A stretch of DNA of 60,475 bases. Origin: DASUDX01 sp036275365. GTDB taxonomy: Bacteria; Pseudomonadota; Gammaproteobacteria; Nevskiales; Nevskiaceae. The position numbers and the translations under genes were made by a program. Shown here in pieces: positions 51,837 through 60,221 of the stretch (positions are counted from its first letter, which is position 1; the number at the start of each line of letters is the position of its first letter). Where the stretch lies: NCBI GenBank assembly GCA_036275365.1, contig DASUDX010000044.1, positions 1 to 60,475 of the forward strand, given 5' to 3'. A model generated the notes under the pieces. That model was given only the letters and a program-made list of their open reading frames with translations. It made no database searches and was not told where the DNA came from.

Positions 51837-52157
51837 TCAGCCGAGCCGGTGGATCGGCGGGCGCCAGATGTGCGCCTCGCGCGGTCCCGGGGCGGCCAGG
51901 GCCAGCCGCGGCAGCGGCGGCAGCCGGAGATCGTGCGGGGCGGGCAGGCCCAGCCGCCGGCTCAGCCCCGGGGCCGGACAGGCCGAGCAGGACGGCGCCT
52001 GCGCCGGCAGCACGCAGCAGGGCATTTCCTGCGGGCAGGGCTCCGGGCAGCAGGGGTGGTCCTCCGCACTCGCCGCCGGTAGCGGGGGCAGCAGCAGCAA
52101 GGCCAGCACCAGCAGCCCCAGCAGGGGGCGTGCAAGCAGATGGCGAGGGCTGAGCAT
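51837..52157 (-). CDS. Cys-rich exported small protein ending in IWRPP motif
   Basis: 106 aa from ATG 52157 (a GTG lies one codon upstream). Signal segment LLGLLVLALLLLPPLPAASA, then HPCCPEPCPQEMPCC and SCSACP, a Pro/Leu-rich region, and the tail EAHIWRPPIHRLG. Ten or so Cys in about 30 residues and His nearby suggest metal binding in the periplasm. Tails like IWRPP occur in small hypothetical proteins near copper genes, but that comparison is from memory. Forms a pair with the 44-aa gene. Confidence 0.6.
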   Translation of the reverse strand: MLSPRHLLARPLLGLLVLALLLLPPLPAASAEDHPCCPEPCPQEMPCCVLPAQAPSCSACPAPGLSRRLGLPAPHDLRLPPLPRLALAAPGPREAHIWRPPIHRLG

Positions 52158-52240
52158 CACGCGGCGGGCGACCGGTCAGTTAGGGAACACGCGTGAGAGT
52201 ACCGAGATCCGCTTTGGTTCCATAGCCCTGTCCAAGTCCG

Positions 52241-52660
52241 TCAGTCGCCGCGCCAGGGCCGGTGGTGGCGCCAGCCCACCATCAGCAGGCAGGCGATCAG
52301 CAGCACGCTGTACTCGCTGCCGTTGCGGCCGAGCCCCACCACGAACCAGCCGGCCGGGGCATGCACCAGCACGATGCCGGCCATGTAGATCAGGCTGTAG
52401 AGCGCGCACAGCGGCGCCACCGCACGGCCGATCAGCAGACTCACCGGGCCGATGATTTCCAGACCGGTGATGCCCATCGCCAGCCAGGCGCCGGCCGGCA
52501 GGCCCTGGGCCTCCAGAAAGCTGCCGAAGGGGGCGACTCCGCCAGCCAGGGCACGCGCCCAGCCGTGGGCGGCGATCAGACCGGCCAGCAGCACCCGCAG
52601 GCTGACCCAGAGCGGATCGAGCCGCTCGCCGGCCGGGCTGCGCAGAGGATCGACGGGCAT
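52241..52660 (-). CDS. DoxX-family membrane protein
   Basis: 139 aa, four TM helices. VSLRVLLAGLIAAHGWARALAG, MGITGLEIIGPVSLLIGRAVAP and YMAGIVLVHAPAGWFVVGLGRNGSEYSVLLIA match DoxX/YphA-type proteins. The role is uncertain; some members link to thiosulfate:quinone or oxidative-stress pathways. It lies 10 nt after the NTF2-like gene and 83 nt before the Cys-rich protein, on the same strand. Confidence 0.8.
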   Translation of the reverse strand: MPVDPLRSPAGERLDPLWVSLRVLLAGLIAAHGWARALAGGVAPFGSFLEAQGLPAGAWLAMGITGLEIIGPVSLLIGRAVAPLCALYSLIYMAGIVLVHAPAGWFVVGLGRNGSEYSVLLIACLLMVGWRHHRPWRGD

Positions 52661-52670
52661 GAGGCCGGGC

Positions 52671-53087
52671 TCAGATGGCTTCGAGATCGCGTACCGCGGC
52701 GATGATCGGCGCGGTGTCCTCGTAGATCGCCAGGCGGGCGATGCGGCCGTCGCGGAGGGTGGCGCGGTGGATGTACTCGTGATCGACCACCCGCCCGGTG
52801 GCGCGGATGCGCAGGCGCTCGGCGAGGAAGACCACCACCTCGTCGCCGCTGGCCAGATAGCGGGTGGCCTCGAAGCGCTCGAACTCGGCCACCGCGCCCA
52901 TCCCGGAGAGAAAGCGCAGAAAGCCGGTCTTGCCGTGCTGATAGCCGGCCCAGGGCCATACCGCCTGGGTCATCGGGTGGAACAGCTCGAGGTCCTCGGT
53001 GACCAGCTCGAGCAGGGCAGGGACATCGCCGTCGTGGAAGGCGCGCACCGCCCGGTGGGCGAGGGCGAGATTGGCGTCGATGCTCAT
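52671..53087 (-). CDS. NTF2-like (SnoaL-type) protein
   Basis: 138 aa from ATG 53087 preceded by GGAG. ALAHRAVRAFHDGDVPALLELVTEDLELFHP is a standard NTF2-like opening helix and strand, followed by GKTGFLRFLSGMG and RFEATRYLASGDEVVVF, and VVDHEYIHRATLRDGRI. These cone-shaped domains bind small molecules or act as isomerases; no substrate can be named. A longer reading to 53150 lacks homology. Confidence 0.8.
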   Translation of the reverse strand: MSIDANLALAHRAVRAFHDGDVPALLELVTEDLELFHPMTQAVWPWAGYQHGKTGFLRFLSGMGAVAEFERFEATRYLASGDEVVVFLAERLRIRATGRVVDHEYIHRATLRDGRIARLAIYEDTAPIIAAVRDLEAI

Positions 53088-53177
53088 CGGGGTCTCCAGC
53101 ACGCCGTCACCGGCGCTTGCAGGCTCTTGGTCCGGCATAGGCTGGCGCATCCCTGCGGCGAATGCACGGCCCGGCGA

Positions 53178-53516
53178 TCACAGGCTGGCCGGGCGCGGGC
53201 CGAACAGGATGATCGCCATGCCCAGCAGGCAGACCGCCACGCCGAGCAGATCGGTGAGGGTGGGGCGCACCCCGTCGACCGCCCACAGCCAGGCCAGGGC
53301 CACGCCCACATAGACCCCGCCATAGGCCGCGTAAACCCGCCCGGCCGCCTGCGGATGCAGGCTCAGCAGCCAGACGAAGGCGGCCAGGCTCAGCGCCGCC
53401 GGCAGCAGCAGCCAGACGCTCCCGCCCTGGCGCAGCCACAGCCAGGGCAGGTAGCAGCCGAGAATCTCGGCCAGCGCGGTGAGCGCGAACAGGCCGGTGG
53501 TCTGGATCAGGCTCAC
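53178..53516 (-). CDS. YnfA-family small membrane protein
   Basis: 112 aa from GTG 53516; four TM helices. TGLFALTALAEILGCYLPWLWLR and GRVYAAYGGVYVGVALAWLWAVDG are characteristic of the YnfA (UPF0060) family, which resembles small multidrug-resistance transporters. Function is unproven. It lies 23 nt downstream of the S9 peptidase gene on the same strand, so may be cotranscribed. Confidence 0.9.
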   Translation of the reverse strand: MSLIQTTGLFALTALAEILGCYLPWLWLRQGGSVWLLLPAALSLAAFVWLLSLHPQAAGRVYAAYGGVYVGVALAWLWAVDGVRPTLTDLLGVAVCLLGMAIILFGPRPASL

Positions 53517-53539
53517 TGCATCGGGCTCACCGCGCCGCC

Positions 53540-55672
53540 TTACTTGGCCGCGGGCTCGGGCGCATCGAAGCTGGGCTTGGCCATCGGCTGACCGCCGATG
53601 TAGCGCGCCAGCCAGCTCTGCACCTCGTAGTTCCAGTAGATCGCGTTCTGCGGCGAGAGAATCCAGTGGTTCTCGTTGGGGAACATCACCAGCCGCGAGG
53701 GCACGCCCATCGACTGCAGCACGCCGTACAGGGCAATGCCCTGGCCATAGGGCACGCGGTAGTCGAGCTCGCCGTGCAGGATCAGCATCGGCGTCTTGAA
53801 GTTCCGGGCGTGGATGATCGGGTTGTTGCGCTGCATGCCCTCCAGATCGTCCCAAGGCGTGCCGCCCAGCACCTCGGCGTTGAAGAAGTAGGTGGTGATG
53901 TCCGCGCCGTACTGGCCGATGAAGTCACTCACGCCGGCGTGGTTGACCAGGGTCTTGAAGGCGGTGGTGTGGCCGAGCATCCAGGTGGCCAGATAGCCGC
54001 CATAGCTCGCCCCGGCGGCAGCCACCTTGTCGCGGTCGATCGCCGGGATCTTCTCGAACAGATAGGCGTTGGCCTTGAGGATGTCCTCCATCGGCTTGTC
54101 GCCCCAGGCGCCGTTGATGCTGCGCGCGAAGGCCTCGCCGAAGCCGGTCGAGCCGTGGCGGTTGACCCAGGACACGATGTAGCCCGGGCTGGCGAACACA
54201 TGCGGGTTCCAGCGATAGCCGAAGCTGTCGCGCACCATGGTGTGCGGGCCGCCGTGCAGCAGCTGCAGCAGCGGGTACTTCCTGGCCGGGTCATAGCCCG
54301 GCGGATAGGCCAGCCACAGCTGCACGCGAGCGCCGCCGGCGCCGCTGAAGGTGTGCGATTCCACCTTGCCCAGATCCAGCCCGGCGATCAGCGCATCGTT
54401 GAAGCGGGTCAGCCGCCGCACCTCGCCGCTGCGCGGATCCAGCGCATGCAGCTCGGCCGGGCGGCTGGTGGTGTCGTTGAGGAACACCACCCGTCCGCCG
54501 GCGGCGCGCAGGCCGGTGCTGCTGCCCTCGGCGTAGAGGCGGGTCAGGCCGCTGCCATCGGCACGCAGACGGAAGATCGGCACCACGCCCTGCTGCTCGG
54601 CCTGGAACCAGAGGGTGCGGCCGTCCGCCGAGAAGGCGATCTCGTCGATGCTCAGATCGATGCCGCCGCTGACCAGCCGGTTCTCCCCGCTGCGCAGATC
54701 ATGCCGCCACAGCCGGCGCAGTTCGCCGGCCGGGGTCGGCAGCACCTGGCGCAGGAAGTACAGGCTCTTGCCATCCGGTGCGAAGCGGGGCTCGTCATCG
54801 CTGCGCGGATTGTCCGCCGTGAGGTTGCGCAGGGTGCCGCTGCCATCGGTGGCGAGCAGGACGATGTCCTGGTTGGGCTCGGCCGAGTAGGGCGGCGGGC
54901 TGCTGTTGAGCGCGAGCGCGATGTGCTGGCCATCGGGGGCGATCTCGTAGCGCACCTCGGGGCTGGACATGTGGAAGAGCCGGTCCTGCTTGGGCGTCAG
55001 ATCGGTCAGCGCCTTGGTCGCCAGCGTCACCTTCACCAGCCGGTGGGCGAGGTTGTCGGTGAGGTTCTTGTCGAAGAAGCGGTACTGGCGATGCTCGGTG
55101 ACATAGGCCGTCATCTTCGAGTCCTTGCGCCGCTTCATCTCCTTCTTGATCGCCGCCAGATCCTCCTTGGCGAGCGTGCCGGCCAGCTCCGGAATCACCT
55201 GGGTGACCACCACGATCGACTGGCCATCCGGCATCCACTGCGGGTTGCTCACCCCGTACGGCAGCTCGACCAGCTCCTCGGCCTCGCCCCCGTCCACCGC
55301 GATCACATAGAGCGAGGCGGCCTCGTCCTCGCCGCGCTTGCTGACGAAGGCCAGGCGCCGGCCATCCGGGCTCCAGGCCGGCTGGCCGTCGCTGCTGCTG
55401 CCCTGGGTCAGACGCCGGGTGGTGCCGCTCTCCACCTCGGTCAGCCAGAGGCTGGCGCTGGGCTTGTTCTTCTCGATCGACCACTCCTGCACGCTGTAGG
55501 CGGCGGTGCGGCCATCCGGGCTCAGCGCCGGGGCGGACAGGCGCTTGGCCGCCCACAGATCCTGGGCGGTGATCGGCCGCTTCGCCGCCTCGGCGGCCAG
55601 CGACAGCGGGCTGGCCAGGGCCAGCAGCAACAGCATCCAGCGGGCGGCAGCAGGCCGCGACGCGATCGACAT
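53540..55672 (-). CDS. S9-family (prolyl oligopeptidase) peptidase, exported
   Basis: 710 aa with a cleavable signal peptide (MLLLLALASPLSLAA). An N-terminal seven-bladed beta-propeller (SPDGRTAAYSV, SPDGRRLAFVSKRG and similar blades) is followed by the alpha/beta-hydrolase domain with the Ser nucleophile in GASYGGYLATW, Asp in LHGELDYRVPY and His in PNENHWIL. It probably cleaves oligopeptides in the periplasm, often dipeptidyl or acylaminoacyl peptidase type. AAGGAGAG 4 nt before the ATG is a strong ribosome site. Such exported S9 peptidases are common in Xanthomonadales. Confidence 0.92.
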   Translation of the reverse strand: MSIASRPAAARWMLLLLALASPLSLAAEAAKRPITAQDLWAAKRLSAPALSPDGRTAAYSVQEWSIEKNKPSASLWLTEVESGTTRRLTQGSSSDGQPAWSPDGRRLAFVSKRGEDEAASLYVIAVDGGEAEELVELPYGVSNPQWMPDGQSIVVVTQVIPELAGTLAKEDLAAIKKEMKRRKDSKMTAYVTEHRQYRFFDKNLTDNLAHRLVKVTLATKALTDLTPKQDRLFHMSSPEVRYEIAPDGQHIALALNSSPPPYSAEPNQDIVLLATDGSGTLRNLTADNPRSDDEPRFAPDGKSLYFLRQVLPTPAGELRRLWRHDLRSGENRLVSGGIDLSIDEIAFSADGRTLWFQAEQQGVVPIFRLRADGSGLTRLYAEGSSTGLRAAGGRVVFLNDTTSRPAELHALDPRSGEVRRLTRFNDALIAGLDLGKVESHTFSGAGGARVQLWLAYPPGYDPARKYPLLQLLHGGPHTMVRDSFGYRWNPHVFASPGYIVSWVNRHGSTGFGEAFARSINGAWGDKPMEDILKANAYLFEKIPAIDRDKVAAAGASYGGYLATWMLGHTTAFKTLVNHAGVSDFIGQYGADITTYFFNAEVLGGTPWDDLEGMQRNNPIIHARNFKTPMLILHGELDYRVPYGQGIALYGVLQSMGVPSRLVMFPNENHWILSPQNAIYWNYEVQSWLARYIGGQPMAKPSFDAPEPAAK

Positions 55673-55887
55673 GAGGCTCTCCTTGCAGTGGCGCGCACCG
55701 GATGCCTGCCCGGTGCGTTTCGAATCCGGACCCTAGCCGATGCCGGCGGGGCTGTCAGGGGGAATCTCCCGGGGCGGCGCCCGCCCACCGGCTGATGCAG
55801 CCTGCCGCGGCGAGGCCCGGTTCCGGCCGGCGCCCGTGCGCGGTCAGCGGGCCCGGGAGGCCGCGCCACCGGCGCGGGTCTGCGGGC
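55673..55887. other. Intergenic region between S9 peptidase and GNAT genes
   Basis: This 215-nt gap holds the leader of the S9 peptidase gene, including a perfect 8-bp stem CGCACCGG/CCGGTGCG (55694-55717) with an 8-nt loop. No small gene, clear promoter or terminator was recognised in the rest. Confidence 0.4.
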
Positions 55888-56376
55888 TCAGTCCGCCGCT
55901 CCCGGGGCGGGTGACGGATCGAGCGGCAGGGACATCAGGGTGAACTGCGGGCGAGGACGGTAGCCGGCCTCGTGGTAGAGCCGCTGGGCCCGCTCGTTGC
56001 CGCGCGCCACCTCCAGATGCAGGGCGCGCAGGCCCAGCGCGGCCGCCGCCCGCCGCAGCTGTTCGAGCACCGCGCGCCCGAGCCCGCGTCCGCGATGCTC
56101 GGGCAGCAGAAAGAGCTCATCGATGAAGGCATCGCGCCCGCCGAACTCGATCGAGTACCCGAAGGTGATGGCGAGATAGCCGGCCGGCGCCTCGTCGAGC
56201 TCGATCAGCCACAGCCGTCCATGCGGGCTCTCGCCGAGCAGGGGCTGCAGGACCGCCAGCGAGGGACCGCCCGCGGGCAGGCCTTCCAGGGCATGGAAGG
56301 CGGCGACATAAGCGGCGAGCCTCGGCAGGTCGGCCGCCTGGGCCAGACGCAGCCGCAGCACGGCCGCGGGGTTCAC
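55888..56376 (-). CDS. GNAT-family N-acetyltransferase
   Basis: 162 aa from GTG 56376, overlapping the preceding stop (GTGA). The acetyl-CoA site is LFLLPEHRGRGLGRAVLEQL, after GYLAITFGYSIEFGGRDAFIDEL, with ALHLEVARGNERAQRLYHEAGY at the C-terminal end. Acceptor unknown. Probably cotranscribed with the sterol-desaturase-like gene. Confidence 0.88.
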   Translation of the reverse strand: MNPAAVLRLRLAQAADLPRLAAYVAAFHALEGLPAGGPSLAVLQPLLGESPHGRLWLIELDEAPAGYLAITFGYSIEFGGRDAFIDELFLLPEHRGRGLGRAVLEQLRRAAAALGLRALHLEVARGNERAQRLYHEAGYRPRPQFTLMSLPLDPSPAPGAAD

Positions 56377-57011
56377 GCCACCTGCGTCTTGCGGGTCCGC
56401 CGCCGCGGGGCGGCCGGCGCCGCGGCCGATGGGGCTGCGGCCGCAGGCGTGGCCAGCGGCACCACCCGTCCGCGCCGCAGCGGGTCGGGCAGGCGACGGG
56501 CGATCAGCGCCGGCAGCCGTGACAGGCCGAGCACATTGCTCTCGCGTGGCTGGTCCGGCATGAACTCGCGGGTGCCCATCACATAATCGAACCAGGGCCG
56601 GGTGACGCACCAGTTGGCGTCCGGGTGGCGACCCAGGTGGTGGTCCACATGCCAGGGCAGATGCTGGCGCGCCCAGGCCGGGTCCTGGTGCGCCTTCTTG
56701 TGCTTCACATAGTAGTTGGCCGCGCTGTACCAGAGCGTGCCGACGAAGAACGGCGCCACCGGAAACAGCGGCGCCACCGCCGCACCGGCGGCGATCAGCG
56801 CCCAGGCTTCCTTGCCCTGGGCGTGCAGGCCGAGCGGAAAGCGCTGGTAGTTGGGATCGTGGAAGGCGTGCTGGCGCACGATGCGGTGATGCTCGTGGAA
56901 GTGGAAGGCCCAGAAACTCTTCTTGTTGCGACCGGCCTCGTGCAGCACGTACTTGTGCATCGCCCATTCAAAGGCGTTGGCGGTGACAAGGCCGAGGGGA
57001 ATGCCGAGCAT
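56373..57011 (-). CDS. Fatty acid hydroxylase/sterol desaturase superfamily protein
   Basis: 212-aa membrane-bound di-iron enzyme. Histidine boxes are in order: HKYVLH, HFHEHHR, HKKAHQD and HVDHHLG; hydrophobic helices lie between them. The C-terminal 30 residues are Ala/Pro/Arg-rich and probably disordered. The oxygenase substrate (fatty acyl chain, sterol or carotenoid) is not evident; no pathway neighbours occur. GGAG precedes the ATG. Confidence 0.85.
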   Translation of the reverse strand: MLGIPLGLVTANAFEWAMHKYVLHEAGRNKKSFWAFHFHEHHRIVRQHAFHDPNYQRFPLGLHAQGKEAWALIAAGAAVAPLFPVAPFFVGTLWYSAANYYVKHKKAHQDPAWARQHLPWHVDHHLGRHPDANWCVTRPWFDYVMGTREFMPDQPRESNVLGLSRLPALIARRLPDPLRRGRVVPLATPAAAAPSAAAPAAPRRRTRKTQVA

Positions 57012-57029
57012 GGCGGGCTCCGGGTGGGG

Positions 57030-58202
57030 TCAGATCGCGGCGAGCGCGCGCTCGAGATCGGCGCGCAAATCCTCGACGGCCTCGACGCCCACCGACAGGC
57101 GGCAGAGACCATCGGAGATGCCCAGCTGCGCGCGCGTTTCGGCGGGCACGCTGGCGTGGGTCATGATCGCCGGGTGCTCGATCAGGCTCTCCACGCCGCC
57201 GAGCGACTCGGCGAGCGCAAACAGCTCGCAGCGTTCGAGGAAGCGGCGCGAGGCCTCCAGCCCGCCCTTCAGCACCACGGTGATCATGCCGCCGAAGGCC
57301 GGCTCGCCCCTGGGGTTGCGCATCTGTTTGGCCGCCAGCGCGTGCTGGGGGTGGGAGGCGAGGCCCGGGTAGATCACCCGCTCGATCCTGGGGTGGGTCT
57401 CCAGCCACTGCGCCAGGGCCAGGGCATTGGCGCAGTGGCGCTCCATGCGCAGAGCCAGGGTCTTGACCCCGCGCAGGGCGAGGAAGGCATCGAAGGGCCC
57501 GGCCACCGCGCCCACCGCGTTCTGCAGAAAGGTCAGCCGCTCTTCGAGTTCGGCATTGGCGCCGACCACCACCACGCCGCCGACCATGTCCGAATGGCCG
57601 TTGAGGTACTTGGTGGCCGAGTGCATCACCAGATCGAAGCCGAGTTCCAGCGGGCGCTGCAGCCAGGGGCTGGCGAAGGTGTTGTCCGCCGCCGCCCACA
57701 GCCCGTGGCGCCGGGCGAGTGCGGCCAGCGCGGCGAGATCGGCCAGCTTGAGCAGGGGGTTGGTCGGGGTCTCCACCCACAGCAGGCGCGTCGCCGGGGT
57801 GATGGCAGCCTCCACCTGATCGAGCCGGGAGAGATCGAGGAACTTGAAGCGCAGCCCGGCCGAGCGGGCGCGCACCCGTTCGAACAGCCGGTAGCTGCCG
57901 CCGTAGAGGTCATCGCTGGCGATCACCTCGGCGCCCGGCTCGAGCAGATCCAGCACCGTGCTGGTGGCCGCCAGCCCCGAGGCGAAGGCATAGCCGCGGC
58001 TGCCGGATTCCAGATCGGCGATGCAGCGTTCCCAGGCGTAGCGGGTGGGGTTGTGCGAGCGCGAGTACTCGTAGCCGCGATGCACGCCGGGCGAGGCCTG
58101 CACATAGGTGGAGGAGAGCGAGATCGGCGGCATGATCGCGCCGGTGCTCGGGTCCGGCGACTGGCCCGCGTGGATCACGCGGGTGGCGAAGGCATGGGTC
58201 AT
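57030..58202 (-). CDS. PLP-dependent trans-sulfuration enzyme (cystathionine gamma-synthase/lyase type)
   Basis: 390-aa member of the Cys/Met metabolism PLP family. Motifs: YEYSRSHNPTR, FASGLAATSTVLDLL, the PLP lysine in HSATKYLNGHSDMVGG, VETPTNPLL and ESLIEHPAIMTHASVP. The sequence fits cystathionine gamma-lyase/synthase; the reaction direction cannot be told. Located 18 nt before the sterol-desaturase-like gene. Together with cysM it concerns sulfur amino-acid metabolism, but they are not in the same operon. Confidence 0.9.
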   Translation of the reverse strand: MTHAFATRVIHAGQSPDPSTGAIMPPISLSSTYVQASPGVHRGYEYSRSHNPTRYAWERCIADLESGSRGYAFASGLAATSTVLDLLEPGAEVIASDDLYGGSYRLFERVRARSAGLRFKFLDLSRLDQVEAAITPATRLLWVETPTNPLLKLADLAALAALARRHGLWAAADNTFASPWLQRPLELGFDLVMHSATKYLNGHSDMVGGVVVVGANAELEERLTFLQNAVGAVAGPFDAFLALRGVKTLALRMERHCANALALAQWLETHPRIERVIYPGLASHPQHALAAKQMRNPRGEPAFGGMITVVLKGGLEASRRFLERCELFALAESLGGVESLIEHPAIMTHASVPAETRAQLGISDGLCRLSVGVEAVEDLRADLERALAAI

Positions 58203-58268
58203 GGCAGAGACCTGACGGGCGAAGCCGCAGCTTAGCGGCTCGCCGCGCCTGCCACGACCGCCCGGGCC

Positions 58269-58535
58269 TCAGTCGCCGTCGTCCAGATGGCCGTGGATCT
58301 GCCCGTCCGGCGGCAGCTGCAGATACCAGCCGGGACCGGCGAGCGCGGCGATCACCCGGCTCACCTCCACCCGCGCCAGACGGCGCTCCGGATGCAGGCT
58401 CAGCCGCATCACCTCGGTGAGCCGGCCGGTGCGCGCCCGCAGCGCCTCCGGCAGCACCTCGGGGCTCAGGCCCTCGCGCAGGTAGAGATAGAGCTCCGCC
58501 TGGCGGCTGCAGCGGTAGACCACGCAGGCGCTCAT
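58269..58535 (-). CDS. YcgL-domain protein
   Basis: 88-aa protein from ATG 58535, overlapping the upstream M23 gene stop by 4 nt. CVVYRCSRQAELYLYLREG and LPEALRARTGRLTEVMRLSLHPERRLARV are typical of YcgL proteins, which are restricted to gammaproteobacteria and lack an established function. The longer frame start at 58622 lies inside the M23 gene and is not favoured. Confidence 0.88.
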   Translation of the reverse strand: MSACVVYRCSRQAELYLYLREGLSPEVLPEALRARTGRLTEVMRLSLHPERRLARVEVSRVIAALAGPGWYLQLPPDGQIHGHLDDGD

Positions 58536-59233
58536 GGCGCTGCTTCCAGCGCCGGCAGGCGCAGCAGCCGGTTGGGGTCCGGGCACTGCGCCAGCCAGTG
58601 GGCGCGTTCGCTCGGCTTGCACACGCCCGGGTGATCGCCCTGGCGTCCGCTCATGTCGCTGAGCACCTGCAGATGCAGATGCGGCGCCCAGCCGCCGTTC
58701 TCGGCGGGCTCGCCCAGCCAGCCCAGCGGCTCGCCACCGGCGAGCACCCGGCCCGGCGGACTCGCAGCGAGGCTCGCCCGCGCCAGGTGGCCGTAGAGGG
58801 TGTAGAAGCGCCAGCCGCCGAGCGTGTGCTCGAGGATCACCGTCGCCCCGTAGTCGCCGAAGGCGGCGTTATCCGCGGTGCTGTGCACCACCCCGGGCAG
58901 CACCGCATGCACCGGGGTGCCCGCGGCGAGCCACAGATCGATGCCCAGATGCAGGGTGCGCGCCTCCTCGCCACGGCCGCTGTCGAACACCGCGCTCATC
59001 CGGTACAGCGCGCGGTCCTCGCCATAGCCGCCGGCTGCGTGATCGGCGCCGCTGCTGGCACATTCGCGCTCGATCCAGGCCTGCATCGCCCGGGCATCGG
59101 CGGGATTCACCGCGCCCAGACGCGGGTTGCTGGCGCCCAGATCCAGCCGGTGCCAGCGCCGCGAGGCGAGCGCGAAGGCAAACGGACTGTGCGCCGGCAG
59201 CGCCGTCAGCAGATCGGCCAGCGCCCCGCTCAT
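58532..59233 (-). CDS. M23-family (LytM-like) peptidase without signal peptide
   Basis: 233 aa. The zinc-peptidase core reads HLGIDLWLAAGTPVHAVLPGVV, TLYGHLARASL, and APHLHLQVLSD, so the HxxxD and HxH ligands are present. A preceding GGYGEDRALYRMSAVF segment is typical of a cytoplasmic-looking M23 subgroup. No signal peptide or TM helix is visible. It overlaps both neighbours (alpha/beta hydrolase and ycgL) by 4 nt. Confidence 0.85.
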   Translation of the reverse strand: MSGALADLLTALPAHSPFAFALASRRWHRLDLGASNPRLGAVNPADARAMQAWIERECASSGADHAAGGYGEDRALYRMSAVFDSGRGEEARTLHLGIDLWLAAGTPVHAVLPGVVHSTADNAAFGDYGATVILEHTLGGWRFYTLYGHLARASLAASPPGRVLAGGEPLGWLGEPAENGGWAPHLHLQVLSDMSGRQGDHPGVCKPSERAHWLAQCPDPNRLLRLPALEAAP

Positions 59234-60135
59234 GCCGCCGCCCGCCGCGCGCGGGCGGCGTCGAAGTGGCCGAGCAGCTGGTCGGCGATCGGCCCCAGCA
59301 GCGGGGTGGGCAGGTCATGCCCCATGCCCGGGAACAGATGCAGGCGGGCGTTGGGAATGCGCCGCGCCAGATCATGGGCGGCCGCCACCGGCACCAGCGG
59401 ATCGCTCTGGCCATGCAGCACCAGGGTCGGCGTGCGGATCTGCTTCACCAGCCGGGCGCGGCTGCCGGAGGCGAGGATGGCGTCGAGCTGGCGCAGCACG
59501 CCGGCCGGGTGATAGCTGCGGTCGAAGTGGCCGGCGATGCGGCTGGTCAGCTCCTCCTCCGGCACCGGATAGGCCGGGCTGCCGATCAGCTGCCAGGTGC
59601 GCACGCTGTGGCGGATCAGGCTGTCGCGGTCGCGTCCCTCGGGGCGGCGGATCATCCGCAGCTGCAGCTTCCAGTGCGCCTGCGGCAGGCCGCGCGCACC
59701 GCTGGTGGTCATGATCAGCCCCAGGCTCGCCAGCCGCTGCGGCGCCCGCACCGCCAGATGCTGGGCGATCATCCCGCCCATCGAGGCACCCACCACATGC
59801 GCCTGGGCCAGCCCCAGGGCATCCATCAGGCCGAGCACATCGCCGGCCATGTCCTCGAGGGTGTAGGCGGCGCGCGCCGGCAGGCCGAGCTGGCGCCGCA
59901 GCCAGGTGCGCGGGATGCTCGGCCGGCCGCGATCGCCGAAACGGGTGGACAGGCCGATGTCGCGGTTGTCGAAGCGGATCACCCGGTAGCCCGCCGCAGC
60001 CAGGCGCTGGCACAGCGGCTCCGGCCAGTGCGTGAGCTGGCAGGCGAGGCCCATCACCAGCAGCACGGCGGGGTCGCGTTCGCGACCGAAGGATTCGTAT
60101 TCGAGCTCGATGCCCGGAGCAACCGTGGCGCGCAT
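59230..60135 (-). CDS. Alpha/beta-fold hydrolase
   Basis: 301 aa from ATG 60135. PAVLLVMGLACQLTHWP, RFDNRDIGLSTRF, the nucleophile elbow VVGASMGGMIAQ, the acidic residue in LHGQSDPLVP and the His in FPGMGHDLP give a complete Ser-Asp-His triad. Similar to aromatic-ester or carboxyl-ester hydrolases; substrate unknown. A CACAAT -10-like element lies on the minus strand near 60162-60167. Divergent from the GST gene. Confidence 0.85.
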   Translation of the reverse strand: MRATVAPGIELEYESFGRERDPAVLLVMGLACQLTHWPEPLCQRLAAAGYRVIRFDNRDIGLSTRFGDRGRPSIPRTWLRRQLGLPARAAYTLEDMAGDVLGLMDALGLAQAHVVGASMGGMIAQHLAVRAPQRLASLGLIMTTSGARGLPQAHWKLQLRMIRRPEGRDRDSLIRHSVRTWQLIGSPAYPVPEEELTSRIAGHFDRSYHPAGVLRQLDAILASGSRARLVKQIRTPTLVLHGQSDPLVPVAAAHDLARRIPNARLHLFPGMGHDLPTPLLGPIADQLLGHFDAARARRAAA

Positions 60136-60221
60136 GCAGGCGGATCCGTGAAGGGGAGCGCATTGTGCGACGCCGGCCGCCGCCACGCGGCACACTGGGG
60201 TTCTTTTCCCAGGAGGCTCGC

